Shown: piece after piece, positions 1-8,589 of the stretch
Position numbering within the stretch: position 1 is the first letter of the stretch
How the letters are laid out: the number at the start of each line of letters is the position of its first letter
NCBI GenBank assembly: GCA_009885795.1
Contig: VFKA01000058.1
Location: 1-62,641, forward strand
DNA length: 62,641 bases
Reading direction: 5' to 3'
From: Rhodospirillales bacterium
GTDB lineage: Bacteria > Pseudomonadota > Alphaproteobacteria > Dongiales > Dongiaceae
Made by a program: the position numbers and the translations under genes
Notes under the pieces: generated by a model
Databases searched by the model: none
What the model was told of the DNA's origin: nothing
Seen by the model: the letters and a program-made list of their open reading frames with translations, nothing else

Positions 1-163
1 CCCCAAAATAGCCTGTTCCATCGCCCATCCTCCACCGATGTTCACCATCAGAGAGAATCATGTCTTCAATCCCGAACCAAGAAAATTTGAAATGTGTGCA
101 TGCCGTAGCAATTTGGGGGAGAGGGAAGGGTAGATGAGGATTAATGTCACGTAATCCCGACGG

Positions 164-1303
164 TCAATCGTTGCCGGCGGGCTTCGCTTTGCGGAACAGG
201 AATTCGCGGCCGACCTTGACCATGGGCTTGCCGTCATACTCGATGATGTCGGCGGTGGCGTAGGTCTCCGACCAGCGCTGGGGCAGGAACGATCCGGTGC
301 CGATGACGTCCACGGGCGCGGCGGCGTCGGCCATCACCTTGCACTTGATCGGATCGAAGCCCGACGAGGCGACCAGCTTGACCTTGGCGAAGCCTTCGCG
401 GTCGAGCGCGTCGCGCAGGTGATAGATCGCGGCGGCCGAGACGCCGGGACCGACCAGATAGCGGAGTTCCGATTCATTGCGGTAGCCGCGGATGGCGCGG
501 GGCGCGTGGCGCTCCAGCACGGCATAGGAATTGGCGGGATCGAGGCCTTCGACGAAGCGGCTGCCGGGCGTGTCGATGCGCACGCCCAGGCGCCCGGCGG
601 CGGCCAAGGCGGGGAAGCGCCGGCAGACGGCAAGCGCGTCCGTGACCTCGCGGCCGAAATAGTCGACCAGCACGGTCATCTCGTCGTCGGGAAAGACCTC
701 GTTGAACATTTCGGCGGCGCGCAGCGTCGAGCCGGCATAGCCGATGAAGGCGTGCGGCATCGTGCCCCTGCCCTCGGGTTCGCCGAAGTAATGCGCGGTG
801 GCGTCGGTGGCGTTGCCGATGAAGCCCTTGGCGCCGACCTTGCGTTTTGCCCGCGCCCCGCCGACGCCGGCGGCATAGGCCATCATTTCCGCCATCTCGA
901 GGCCGGCGCAGTGGCGCGCGTCCATGGCGAGGAACGCCACCTTCGGCAGATCGGCGCACATGGTGTAGGCGTTGAAGGCGGCGACGCAGGGCGGCCCCAG
1001 TCTCTGCAACAGGATGGTCTCGAGGTCGACGAGATGGACGAAGGAGCCGGCGACGTAGAGCAGCGGCTCGCCGGCGCCCACCCACCTGCCTTCGTCGTAG
1101 ACGAGGTCGATCTGGAAGTCGGCGCCGCGGGCGGCGGCGACCTCCGTCAGCCAGTCGATCGCGAGCCTCGGCGCCGAGATCACCGGCCGGCGCATGAACA
1201 CGGCGTAAGTTACCTTGCGATCGCCGAAACGCCGGACGGCTTCCTTCGTCTTCAGGAAGTACTTGTCGGTCCAGGCCGGGATCGAAGCGGGATCGAGGGG
1301 CAT
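164..1303 (-). CDS. pncB: nicotinate phosphoribosyltransferase-like protein
   Basis: The 379-residue product resembles nicotinate phosphoribosyltransferase, the cytoplasmic NAD-salvage enzyme that joins nicotinate to PRPP. The N-terminal DKYFLKT segment, the central GNATDAT stretch and the C-terminal GTGSFLP/VDVIGTG region fit the type II PRTase barrel. It is slightly shorter than the roughly 400 residues usual for PncB. The ATG at 1303 starts directly with the family-like N-terminus. The gene stands alone; its upstream side holds palindromic repeats and its downstream side is the window edge. A quinolinate-type activity is less likely from the sequence, but the substrate is inferred by family only. 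Confidence 0.85.
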   Translation of the reverse strand: MPLDPASIPAWTDKYFLKTKEAVRRFGDRKVTYAVFMRRPVISAPRLAIDWLTEVAAARGADFQIDLVYDEGRWVGAGEPLLYVAGSFVHLVDLETILLQRLGPPCVAAFNAYTMCADLPKVAFLAMDARHCAGLEMAEMMAYAAGVGGARAKRKVGAKGFIGNATDATAHYFGEPEGRGTMPHAFIGYAGSTLRAAEMFNEVFPDDEMTVLVDYFGREVTDALAVCRRFPALAAAGRLGVRIDTPGSRFVEGLDPANSYAVLERHAPRAIRGYRNESELRYLVGPGVSAAAIYHLRDALDREGFAKVKLVASSGFDPIKCKVMADAAAPVDVIGTGSFLPQRWSETYATADIIEYDGKPMVKVGREFLFRKAKPAGND

Positions 1304-1334
1304 GCCGGGGCTATCGCATTTGGCGCATGGTGGC

Positions 1335-1380
1335 CCATGGTTCGAGACGGCCGCTAACGCGGCCTCCTCACCATGAGGTT
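1335..1380. repeat. palindromic repeat, family copy 1
   Basis: This is an imperfect palindrome with the window-wide core TTCGAGACGGCCGC ... GCGGCCTCCTC followed by an ATGAGG end. It lies between pncB and the aro gene. This copy has GGCCGC arms around a short TAAC centre. Confidence 0.85.
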
Positions 1381-1432
1381 CCTAGTACATCGTTTCCGAG
1401 GATCGAATCATATGCTCAAAACCATCGCCGGA

Positions 1433-1507
1433 ACCACAGAGGCACAGAGGCACAGAGGCGCCCTTGGTCCTGGCTCTGTGTCTCTGTGTCTCTGTGTCTC
1501 TGTGGTG
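1433..1507. repeat. octamer tandem repeats arranged as an inverted repeat
   Basis: Three tandem copies of CACAGAGG (1435-1458) face four tandem copies of CTCTGTGT/G (1474-1505) across a 15-nt spacer. The arms are complementary for most of their length, so single-stranded DNA or RNA could form a long, register-shifting hairpin. It lies between convergent-side ends of pncB and the DAHP synthase gene and codes for nothing recognisable. Confidence 0.8.
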
Positions 1508-1584
1508 AATCCTAGCTCGGGGACATGAGAGGTTTCATGGAATGATCTACTAGATCGGCCTTTTAGATCGACCTTTCACGATCT

Positions 1585-2973
1585 TTAGGAGGCGACGGCC
1601 GCGGCGCGCCGGCCGTTGCCGGCCTGGCGCTCGTGCTTCAAGCCCTCGGCGACGAGGAAGGCCAGCTCCAGCGCCTGGTGGGCGTTGAGGCGCGGATCGC
1701 AATGCGTGTGATAGCGGTCGGCCAGCGCCTGCTCGGTGATCGCCTGGGCGCCGCCGATGCATTCGGTCACGTCCTGGCCGGTCATCTCGACATGCACGCC
1801 GCCGGCATGGGTGCCTTCGGCCCGATGCACGGCGAAGAACCCGCGCACCTCGGCGAGGATGCGGTCGAAGGGCCGGGTCTTGTAGCCATTCGACGACTTC
1901 ACCGTGTTACCGTGCATGGGATCGCAGGACCACACGACCTTGGCGCCGGCGCGGCGCACGGCGCGGATGAGCGGCGGCAGTTTCGCCTCGACCTTGTCAT
2001 GCCCCATGCGGGCGATGAGCGTGAGGCGGCCGGGGACGTTCTGCGGATTGAGCACGTCGATCAGGCGCAGGAGATCGTCCGGCTCGATCGTCGGACCGCA
2101 TTTGAGGCCGATAGGGTTTTCGACGCCGCGCAGGAATTCCACATGGGCGCCGCCGGCGTCGCGCGTGCGGTCGCCGATCCACAAGAGGTGGGCCGAGCAG
2201 TCGTACCAGCGCCCGGTGAGGCTGTCGATGCGCGTCAACGCCTGTTCGTAGGGGAGCAGCAGCGCCTCGTGGCTGGTGAAGAATTCGGTCTCGCGGATCT
2301 GCGGCGTCGTCGCGGCGGTGAGGCCGCAGGCGGCCATGAAATCCAGCGTTTCGGACAAGCGGTCCGCCAGCTCCTCGTAGCGCTCGCCCAACGGGCTGTC
2401 GGCGACGAAGTCGAGATTCCAGCGATGCACCTTGTGCAGGTCGGCGAAGCCGCCTTGCGCGAAGGCGCGCAACAGATTGAGAGTCGCCGCCGACTGGTTG
2501 TAGGCCTGGATCATCCGTTCGGGATCGGGAGCCCGCGCGGCCTCGGTGAACTCGATGCCATTGATGTTGTCGCCGCGATAGCTCGGCAGCTCCTTGCCGC
2601 CCACCGTTTCGGTGGCGGCCGAGCGCGGCTTGGCGAACTGTCCGGCCATGCGCCCGACCTTCACCACCGGGCAAGCGGCGCCGAAGGTGAGCACGACCGC
2701 CATCTGCAGCAGCACCCGGAAGGTGTCGCGGATGTTGTCGGCCTTGAACTCGGCGAAGCTCTCGGCGCAATCGCCGCCCTGGAGCATGAAGCCGCGGCCC
2801 TCGGCCACTTCGCCCAGGGTGGCGGTCAGACGGCGCGCCTCGCCGGCAAAGACCAGCGGCGGGAACGCCCGCAGCCGCGCCTCGGCCGCCGCGAGCTTGG
2901 CCCTATCCGGATAGGCCGGGGCCTGCTCGACCGGTTTCGCGCGCCAGGTCTCCGGCGTCCATTTGGCGGTCAT
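1585..2973 (-). CDS. aroF: 3-deoxy-7-phosphoheptulonate synthase, class II
   Basis: The 462-residue enzyme condenses phosphoenolpyruvate with erythrose 4-phosphate, the first step of the shikimate pathway. It has the plant/actinobacterial class II hallmarks: QGGDCAE near residue 80, [20 protein letters not shown] near residue 370, and [13 protein letters not shown] near the C-terminus. The ATG at 2973 is preferred over the further upstream in-frame start because it begins with the family-typical WTPETWR segment and has GAAAGAGACGG just upstream. The gene is monocistronic, bounded by palindromic repeats on both sides. The gene symbol for class II enzymes varies between aroF, aroG and aroH. Confidence 0.93.
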   Translation of the reverse strand: MTAKWTPETWRAKPVEQAPAYPDRAKLAAAEARLRAFPPLVFAGEARRLTATLGEVAEGRGFMLQGGDCAESFAEFKADNIRDTFRVLLQMAVVLTFGAACPVVKVGRMAGQFAKPRSAATETVGGKELPSYRGDNINGIEFTEAARAPDPERMIQAYNQSAATLNLLRAFAQGGFADLHKVHRWNLDFVADSPLGERYEELADRLSETLDFMAACGLTAATTPQIRETEFFTSHEALLLPYEQALTRIDSLTGRWYDCSAHLLWIGDRTRDAGGAHVEFLRGVENPIGLKCGPTIEPDDLLRLIDVLNPQNVPGRLTLIARMGHDKVEAKLPPLIRAVRRAGAKVVWSCDPMHGNTVKSSNGYKTRPFDRILAEVRGFFAVHRAEGTHAGGVHVEMTGQDVTECIGGAQAITEQALADRYHTHCDPRLNAHQALELAFLVAEGLKHERQAGNGRRAAAVAS

Positions 2974-3073
2974 CGCCGTCTCTTTCGTTGCGAACGTTAC
3001 AAGAAGGCGTCCGTATACCCTCAAAACCCAAGGAATTCAACAATGAGCGGGGCGCGGCAAGGGGGCGCGGCTT

Positions 3074-3160
3074 CATGATTCGAGACGCGCCCTTCCAGCC
3101 TTCGCAGCCGAAGCGGCTGCTTCGGCGGAGTAGGCTCGGGCGCTCCTCACCATGAGGTCG
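3074..3160. repeat. palindromic repeat, family copy 2 (expanded centre)
   Basis: TTCGAGACGCGCCC on the left pairs with GGGCGCTCCTCA on the right, as in the other copies. The centre here is about 45 nt and holds a second palindrome (GCAGCCGAAGCGGCTGC). It lies between the start of the DAHP synthase gene and the divergent sensor kinase. Confidence 0.8.
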
Positions 3161-3263
3161 GTCGGGTCCAACACGGTTAACGCATCGTCAACGAATACGC
3201 CTGTATGAAACACATGGGCGGGCGGCCCATCCTTGGGTTCGCAGGACCGGTGACAAGACCGCG

Positions 3264-4058
3264 ATGAATATCTCGAACAAGCTATTGATCGCGTTCGGCG
3301 CGTTCACGGCGGCGGTCGTGGCGGGCGCCATCGTTGTCGGCCTCTTTGTCCGCGACCTGGACCGGGCGGCGCGCGAGGTGACCGGCCACGCCATTCCGAT
3401 CAGTGAGTCGGCCCACGAGATGGAGATCAACGCCGTCGAGACCGGGCTCGCGGTCATGAAGTACCTGCGCCGGCCGGACCCCGCCTTCCGCGAGCGGCTG
3501 GCCGACGGCCGGGCCGATTTCGAGAAGGCGCTCGCCGATTTCCGGGCCCGCGCCCGCACCGAGGAGAAGCGCCGGCTCGCCGACGAGGTCGAAGCGGAAT
3601 ACCGCAAGATTTTCGAGAGCGGCCTGGCGACCATCGACAACAGGGATGCCAAGCTGGCTTCCCTCGGTGACTTCACCCGGACGCTTGGCCGGATCGATTC
3701 CTGGATCGAGGAGAAACTCAAGGCGGCGGCACCGGCGGCCGCGGTCACGATATCGGAAATGCACGCCGAGCTCGGCGAACTGTCTTTCAAGCTGATCGCC
3801 AAGATCACCCTGGACGTCGAGACCGCCGACCACGATGTCGCCGAAGACTTGCGGGAACTGCACGCCCTCGCCGAGCATTTGCGCTCCGACCCGGCGTTCG
3901 GCGACGCCGCGCGCCGGAACAACGTCGCCCCCGAGCTCGAAACCCTCGAAAGCCAGGCCAAGGAAATCATACGCAAGCACGAAGCGATCGATCGCGGCGT
4001 GGCGGAGTTCATCGGCGCGCGCCAGCGCATCGACGTGCTGCTCGACGAGGAAATCTAA
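3264..4058 (+). CDS. sensor kinase fragment 1: N-terminal sensing domain
   Basis: The 264-residue fragment has a single N-terminal transmembrane helix (about residues 7-28) followed by a long, mostly helical region rich in Glu, Arg and Ala. That is typical of four-helix-bundle or CHASE3-like periplasmic sensors. It ends at the TAA that precedes fragment 2 in the same frame. Alone it would be a membrane-anchored sensor with no output domain. Confidence 0.6.
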   Translation: MNISNKLLIAFGAFTAAVVAGAIVVGLFVRDLDRAAREVTGHAIPISESAHEMEINAVETGLAVMKYLRRPDPAFRERLADGRADFEKALADFRARARTEEKRRLADEVEAEYRKIFESGLATIDNRDAKLASLGDFTRTLGRIDSWIEEKLKAAAPAAAVTISEMHAELGELSFKLIAKITLDVETADHDVAEDLRELHALAEHLRSDPAFGDAARRNNVAPELETLESQAKEIIRKHEAIDRGVAEFIGARQRIDVLLDEEI

Positions 4059-4061
4059 CGC

Positions 4062-4475
4062 GTGACCGAGGACGTCGTCGTGAGATCCCAGTCCGAACTT
4101 ATCGACGACGTTTCGGCGATCTACATGGTCCTTTTGGCGGCGGGATTGGCGGTTGGCATGGCGGGCGCCATCGCCGTCCTGCTGCTCGGCCGCCAGATCG
4201 TGGCGCCATTGACCGTGTTCGCCGCCCGGCTCGGATCGACCGGCGGGGGCGATCTCGGGGTCTGGACGCGGCGCGGCGCCCACGACGAAATCGGCCTCAT
4301 CCGCGCCCGCTACAATCTGGTGGCGCGGCGGCTGACCCGCGCGCGCGCGGTTGGAAGGCCGCAAGGCCGAGCTCGAAGGCGAGGTCGTCCAGCGTACGCG
4401 CGAGCTGACGGAGACCGTCGAGCGCCTGCACGACCAACTGGCCCGCGGCGAGGAATTGACGGTCGAGTTGCATGA
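4062..4475 (+). CDS. sensor kinase fragment 2: second membrane helix and HAMP
   Basis: The GTG at 4062 opens three bases after the stop of fragment 1 and in the same frame. The first 95 or so residues hold a transmembrane helix (about 20-45) and a HAMP-like segment ending in HDEIGLIRARYN. After about 4340 the reading becomes Arg-rich and meaningless because the true frame has moved to fragment 3. The tail of this ORF is therefore a frameshift product. Confidence 0.45.
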   Translation: MTEDVVVRSQSELIDDVSAIYMVLLAAGLAVGMAGAIAVLLLGRQIVAPLTVFAARLGSTGGGDLGVWTRRGAHDEIGLIRARYNLVARRLTRARAVGRPQGRARRRGRPAYARADGDRRAPARPTGPRRGIDGRVA

Positions 4476-5238
4476 GGCCAAGACCGCCGCCGAAGCAGCC
4501 AACGCCGCCAAGTCGCAGTTTCTCGCCAACGCCAGCCACGAGTTGCGGACGCCCTTGAACGCCATCATCGGTTTCGCCGAGATCATCGCCGGGCGAATGA
4601 TCGGACATAAGACCGAGGAGCGATACGAGGAATACGGCGGTTACATTGTGAAAAGCGGCAGGCACCTCTTGGCGATCATCAACGACATTCTCGACCTCGC
4701 CAAAATCGAAGCGCGTCACCACGAGCTCGAGGAAACCGAGATCGACGTTGCGAAACTGACGGCGGAGACCATGAACCTGGTGGAGATGCGCGCCGCGGCG
4801 CAAGACCTGCGGCTGTCGTGCGCGACGCCCGCGACCATGCCGCGGCTTTACGCCGATCGGCGCATCGTGAAGCAGATTCTGCTCAATCTCGCGATCAACG
4901 CCGTCAAGTTTTCTCGGCCGAAGGGCACCGTCACGCTGACGGCATCGCTCGGGCCCGACGGCGGCATCGTCCTTGCGGTCGCCGACAACGGCATCGGCAT
5001 CGCCGCGAAGGACATCGACGCCGTCTTCAAGCCGTTCGTTCAATCGGATGGGACACTCGCGCGCGCCCATGAGGGACTGGGCCTCGGCCTCGCGATCTCC
5101 AAGGCCTTCGCCGAGCAGCATGGCGCCACGCTGACGCTCGCGAGCGCGATCGGAATCGGGACCACGGCGACGCTCGCCTTTCCGCCCTCGCGCACCATGC
5201 CGGCGGCGGCAATTGGGGACACTATACATATTTCTTGA
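4351..5238 (+). CDS. sensor kinase fragment 3: histidine kinase core
   Basis: The 295-residue reading frame starts at a TTG and opens with a coiled coil. It contains the phospho-acceptor H-box (NASHELRTPLNAIIGFAEII, His near residue 65), an N-box (NLAINAVKFS), the G1 box (DNGIGI) and a G2 box (GLGLAISK). Those are the essentials of HisKA plus HATPase_c, so a soluble kinase core could still be made if the TTG is used. No response regulator gene is adjacent. The final nine codons lie in the left inverted end of the mobile element. Confidence 0.75.
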   Translation: MEGRKAELEGEVVQRTRELTETVERLHDQLARGEELTVELHEAKTAAEAANAAKSQFLANASHELRTPLNAIIGFAEIIAGRMIGHKTEERYEEYGGYIVKSGRHLLAIINDILDLAKIEARHHELEETEIDVAKLTAETMNLVEMRAAAQDLRLSCATPATMPRLYADRRIVKQILLNLAINAVKFSRPKGTVTLTASLGPDGGIVLAVADNGIGIAAKDIDAVFKPFVQSDGTLARAHEGLGLGLAISKAFAEQHGATLTLASAIGIGTTATLAFPPSRTMPAAAIGDTIHIS

Positions 5239-5435
5239 CCGTCGCCCGAGCGCCGCGGCGGGGCTGGCACATCATCCGACGCAAGCCGGCAACCTGCGCC
5301 AGGAGGTCTTCTTCTCCGCCGATGACACCCGATACCAAGCGACTCTATCCATGATCCCCCCACCCGCTCGGCTTCGCGACGCTCAGCCTCGCGACCTCCC
5401 CCACAAGGGCAGGGGAATCGCATGTGACGGCCCCG

Positions 5436-5478
5436 CCCTTCGAGACGCGCCCTAACGGGCGCTCCTCAGGGTGAGGCC
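5436..5478. repeat. palindromic repeat, family copy 3
   Basis: TTCGAGACGCGCCC-TAAC-GGGCGCTCCTCAGGGTGAGG. It is the left member of a head-to-head doublet with the copy at 5501. Confidence 0.85.
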
Positions 5479-5500
5479 GTCCAACGACCATCGCGAAATT

Positions 5501-5546
5501 CCTCATCCTGAGGAGGCCGCGAAGCGGCCGTCTCGAAGGATGAGGA
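5501..5546. repeat. palindromic repeat, family copy 4
   Basis: CCTCATCCTGAGGAGGCCGC-GAA-GCGGCCGTCTCGAAGGATGAGG. It is the inverted partner of the copy at 5436, and its outer CCTCATCCT/AGGATGAGG arms pair perfectly. Confidence 0.85.
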
Positions 5547-5658
5547 ATCCCCATAGAGCCACATGCGATTGCCCTGCCCACAAGGGGGGAGGTAAGTGGC
5601 CGAACTCGCGCCAATATTTACCTCCCCCTCGACGGGGGAGGTCGGCGCGAAGCGCCGG

Positions 5659-5925
5659 GTGGAGGACTGGCCGTGGTCGAGCGCGCGGGCGCATCTGGCG
5701 GGCCGAGACGACGGCCCGGTCCGGGTCGCGCCGCTCTTGGACCTGGTCGCGGATTGGCGGATTTTTCCGGCCGGCGGTGTCGACGCCGGCGAACTTGCCG
5801 CCATCCACCGGCACTCGCGCACCGGGCGTCCGCTCGGCTCCGATGCGTTCGTGGAGGCGCTCGAATCGCGGCTCGGCCGGGCGCAAACCAGAAGCGCGAA
5901 CCGGGGCGCGGACACTAAAAGGCGA
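5659..5925 (+). pseudogene. RAYT/Y1 transposase, C-terminal remnant
   Basis: The frame reads EDWPWSSARAHLAGRDD, then a short linker, then HSRTGRPLGSDAFVEALESRLGR and a basic tail. This is the usual C-terminal order of REP-associated (IS200-like, Y1_Tnp) transposases. The HUH motif and catalytic Tyr normally found in the first 130 residues are absent. In their place lies palindromic repeat DNA. The reading frame runs on through the right inverted end to 5967. Confidence 0.7.
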
Positions 5926-5953
5926 AAAAGAATATGTATAGTGTTCCCAATTG

Positions 5954-7249
5954 TTACTTTCGCATGAGGACGAATTCCTCGGCGGCGGTCGGGTGGATGG
6001 CCATGGCGCGGTCGAAGTCCGGCTTGGTGGCGCCGAGCTTGACCGCGATCGCCGCCATCTGAATGATTTCCGGCGCGTCCTCGCCCACCATGTGGGCGCC
6101 GAGCACGCGCTGGCTCGACCGGTCCACGACCAGCTTCATCAGGGTCTTGCGGTCGCGCCCGGTGAGCGTGTGCTTCATGGGGCGGAAGACGGATTTGTAG
6201 ATGTCGAGGGCGGGGAAACGCGCTCGCGCCGCCTCCTCGCCCAGGCCCACCGCGGCCACCGGCGGGTTGCTGAATACCGCGGAGGGAATTGTTTCATGAT
6301 CGACCGGCGTCGGCCGGCCGCCGAAGACCGTATCGGCGAAGGCCGCGCCCTCGCGGATGGCGACGGGCGTCAAGTTGACGCGGTCGGTGCAGTCGCCGAT
6401 GGCGTAAACTTCGTCGGCCGACGCGCGGGAGAATTGGTCGACGGCGATGGCACCCTGCTTGTTCACTCTGACGCCGGCCGCCTCCAGGCCCAGACCCTCG
6501 ATCCTAGGCCGGCGGCCGGTCGCATACATGATCAGATCGGCGTCGATGCCGCTTGCATCGGCGATCGTGGCTCCCAGGCGAAGATCGATGCCGGACTTGC
6601 GCAGCTCGCCCGCCAAGTGGGCACGCACGTCGCCGTCGAACCCGCGCAGGATTTGCTCGCCGCGATAGAGCTGGATGACCTTGGAGCCGAGGCCGTTGAA
6701 GATCGAGGCGAACTCGCAGGCGACATAGCCGCCGCCCACCACGACGATGCGCTCCGGCAGAGCGGGAAGATGGAAGGCTTCGTTGGAGGTAATGCCTGGC
6801 GGCGCGCCCGGCGGCACCTCCGGCCAGGCGCCGACCGCGAGCAGGATGACCCGCGCGGTGACGCGCCGGCCCGCCACCGCGACCGTGTGGCCATCGAGGA
6901 GCGTGGCGCGGGATTCGATCAGCTCGACGCTGGAATTCTTGAGGAGAGACTTGTAGACGCCGTTCAGGCGGTCGATCTCGCGGTCCTTGTTGGCGATGAG
7001 CGCCGGCCAGTCGAACACGGGCTCGGGCACGCGCCAACCATAGGCGGCGGCGTCCTCGAAATCCTCGCGATAATGCGCGGCATAGGCGAGCAGCTTCTTT
7101 GGGATGCAGCCGCGGATGACGCAGGTGCCACCGACCCGCGATTCCTCGGCGATCGCAACCCTCGCGCCGAACCCCGCCGACATGCGTGCCGCGCGCACGC
7201 CGCCGGACCCGGCGCCGATGACGAAGAGATCGAAATCGAAGCCGGTCAT
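5954..7249 (-). CDS. gor: glutathione-disulfide reductase
   Basis: The 431-residue flavoprotein reduces glutathione disulfide with NADPH in the cytoplasm. It shows the FAD-binding GAGSGGVRAA (residue 10), the redox-active pair in GGTCVIRGCIPKK (near residue 40), a second nucleotide fold VVGGGYVACEFA, the FAD-II ATGRRP and YAIGDC motifs, and the C-terminal catalytic HPTAAEE. The ATG at 7249 overlaps the TGA of the upstream permease as ATGA, so it looks translationally coupled to the ABC transporter. The longer open frame upstream is a shadow. A general class I disulfide reductase is the alternative, but the features fit Gor. Confidence 0.92.
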   Translation of the reverse strand: MTGFDFDLFVIGAGSGGVRAARMSAGFGARVAIAEESRVGGTCVIRGCIPKKLLAYAAHYREDFEDAAAYGWRVPEPVFDWPALIANKDREIDRLNGVYKSLLKNSSVELIESRATLLDGHTVAVAGRRVTARVILLAVGAWPEVPPGAPPGITSNEAFHLPALPERIVVVGGGYVACEFASIFNGLGSKVIQLYRGEQILRGFDGDVRAHLAGELRKSGIDLRLGATIADASGIDADLIMYATGRRPRIEGLGLEAAGVRVNKQGAIAVDQFSRASADEVYAIGDCTDRVNLTPVAIREGAAFADTVFGGRPTPVDHETIPSAVFSNPPVAAVGLGEEAARARFPALDIYKSVFRPMKHTLTGRDRKTLMKLVVDRSSQRVLGAHMVGEDAPEIIQMAAIAVKLGATKPDFDRAMAIHPTAAEEFVLMRK

Positions 7250-8589
7250 GCTCGCCGCCAGCGCCGCAGCAGCAGCCACACCATGACCGCCGCTTCGGCG
7301 AGCGGCAGCAGCACCGCCGCGAGCGCTCCGTCGACGTCGGTCGGGAACAGGGCCGCGCGAAGCAAGGGAACGTGCAACGTGACGGCGATTCCGGCGAGCG
7401 GTCCGTAGGCAACCAGCAGATAGATGGCCGCCGCCAGATCGGCCCGGCGCGGACGCTCGCCGAAATTCAGGAACAGAATGAGCACCAGGTCGCGCGCCAC
7501 GAAGAGGAGAAGTGCCACCAGCACCGGCGGCGAGGGCAGGATTTGAGGAATTGGCAGGAACTCGCCGATGTAAGGGACCGACAAGGACGGCCGGCCCAGC
7601 GCGATGGATGCCACCGCCACCGCCGCCAAGATGCCATAGGTCGGCAGCCACAGCGGCACAAGCGCCAGAGCCCGGGCAACATTGCCCTCGGTCAATGACC
7701 GCGCCAACCACCGATAGCGCACGACGTCCTTGGATTCGGAGAAGACGGCGCCGTAGACGAGGACGAGCGAGGTTAGGAGCGCGGGCAGCAGCCAAGCGGC
7801 GCGGGCATCCGTCCAACCTTGGAGCGCACCGTGGAAGAAGCCCTGGACGTAGATCATCATGAAGGCGACGAAGGCCACCCATGCCCAAGGCCAGGTCCGG
7901 AACTGAAGTTCGGCCCGCATCAGCCGATAGATGGCGACGACGCCCCAGAAAGCGAACGCGGCCAGGAAGGCGGCGGTCATATCCTCGGCCGCGATCCGAT
8001 GGCCGTACCAATCCACCACCTCGCCATGAAGCCACAAATCCGACAGCCGACTCAGTTCGGACGACGCCAGCAGAACCGCAATGAGGCCCAATACCTGGGC
8101 GGCGGTTACCGACAAGCGCGAGGCGGCGGGGCGCTTGCGCAGGAACATGAGGCTCGCAGCCATGGCCACCGCCTGGCCGAGGAGCGCCGAGCCGAGAGGC
8201 AGGATCACGCCGCCTTGAAGCGTGGGTGGGTTGCCGGGGTCGGCGACATTGGCCGCCGCGAGGCAGATGAGACCGGCGTACCAGACGTATGAATTGGCGC
8301 CGACGAGCTTGCCCCAGCTCATGGTCCAGGCGCCCAGCGCAGACATGCGCTGGCCGTCCCAGGTGCGGCCGTTCACCTCCTCCGCCACCGAATCGGCGGC
8401 GCGGCGCGTGCCCCAGAACACGGTCACGACATAGAACAAGGTCCAAGCCGTCGAGGCGACCACCTCCGCGTCGCCGGATACCACCGACACTGCGTAGAAG
8501 ACGACGCCGAGAACGAGCGGCGCCGCCACCAGGCGCTGCGGCGAGAACTGGAGCCAGAGGTTGCGGCGGAACTCGGGGTTGAGGCTCAC
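7246..8589 (-). CDS. ABC-2-type transporter permease
   Basis: The 447-residue product is very hydrophobic, with about ten predicted membrane helices, and fits an ABC-2 or ABC-exporter permease. The GTG at 8589 overlaps the stop of the ATPase gene as GTGA, and its own stop overlaps the start of gor as ATGA. It is therefore the middle cistron of a tightly coupled three-gene unit. The substrate is not recognisable. Coupling to glutathione reductase could hint at thiol or oxidative-stress function, but that is inference. Confidence 0.75.
   Translation of the reverse strand: MSLNPEFRRNLWLQFSPQRLVAAPLVLGVVFYAVSVVSGDAEVVASTAWTLFYVVTVFWGTRRAADSVAEEVNGRTWDGQRMSALGAWTMSWGKLVGANSYVWYAGLICLAAANVADPGNPPTLQGGVILPLGSALLGQAVAMAASLMFLRKRPAASRLSVTAAQVLGLIAVLLASSELSRLSDLWLHGEVVDWYGHRIAAEDMTAAFLAAFAFWGVVAIYRLMRAELQFRTWPWAWVAFVAFMMIYVQGFFHGALQGWTDARAAWLLPALLTSLVLVYGAVFSESKDVVRYRWLARSLTEGNVARALALVPLWLPTYGILAAVAVASIALGRPSLSVPYIGEFLPIPQILPSPPVLVALLLFVARDLVLILFLNFGERPRRADLAAAIYLLVAYGPLAGIAVTLHVPLLRAALFPTDVDGALAAVLLPLAEAAVMVWLLLRRWRRA

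Larger units (their letters stand above)
3264..5238 (+). pseudogene. sensor histidine kinase, interrupted by a stop and a frameshift
   Basis: Three fragments read together as one membrane sensor kinase. The parts are an N-terminal membrane segment, a helical periplasmic region, a second membrane segment, HAMP, a coiled coil, HisKA and HATPase_c. An in-frame TAA at 4056-4058 separates fragments 1 and 2, which share the same frame. CAA to TAA would be a single transition, giving EIQRVTED. A 1-nt register change in an alternating CG run (4338-4350) then separates fragment 2 from the kinase core. The last few codons are encoded by the inverted end of the adjoining mobile element, so the original C-terminus is also altered. 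Sequencing error cannot be excluded from sequence alone. Confidence 0.8.
5394..5592. repeat. nested inverted repeat inside the element
   Basis: A 30-nt arm at 5394-5425 (CCTCCCCCACAAGGGCAGGG then AATCGCATG) recurs inverted at 5563-5592. Between the arms are two family palindromes facing each other. The whole block reads as palindromes inserted into a palindrome. A further copy of the CTCCCC...GGGGAGGTCGGCGCGAAGCGCC motif follows at 5620-5660 and supplies the codons just before the transposase remnant. Confidence 0.65.
5211..5952. mobile_element. decayed RAYT/IS200-like element with inverted ends
   Basis: The left end (5211-5236) and right end (5928-5952) are inverted copies of AATTGGGGACACTATACATA-TTTCTT, differing by one substitution and one 1-nt indel. 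Inside, after several nested palindromes, is the C-terminal third of a Y1-type transposase. The element lies exactly between the 3' end of the broken kinase and the stop codon of gor. The N-terminal catalytic half has been lost or replaced by repeats. GGGGACA-type ends next to such transposases are a recurrent arrangement in proteobacteria (family knowledge). Confidence 0.7.

Noticed and set aside
1433-1507. Short tandem repeats considered as a CRISPR array
   Set aside because: The repeats are 8 nt with no spacers between them, and no cas genes are nearby.
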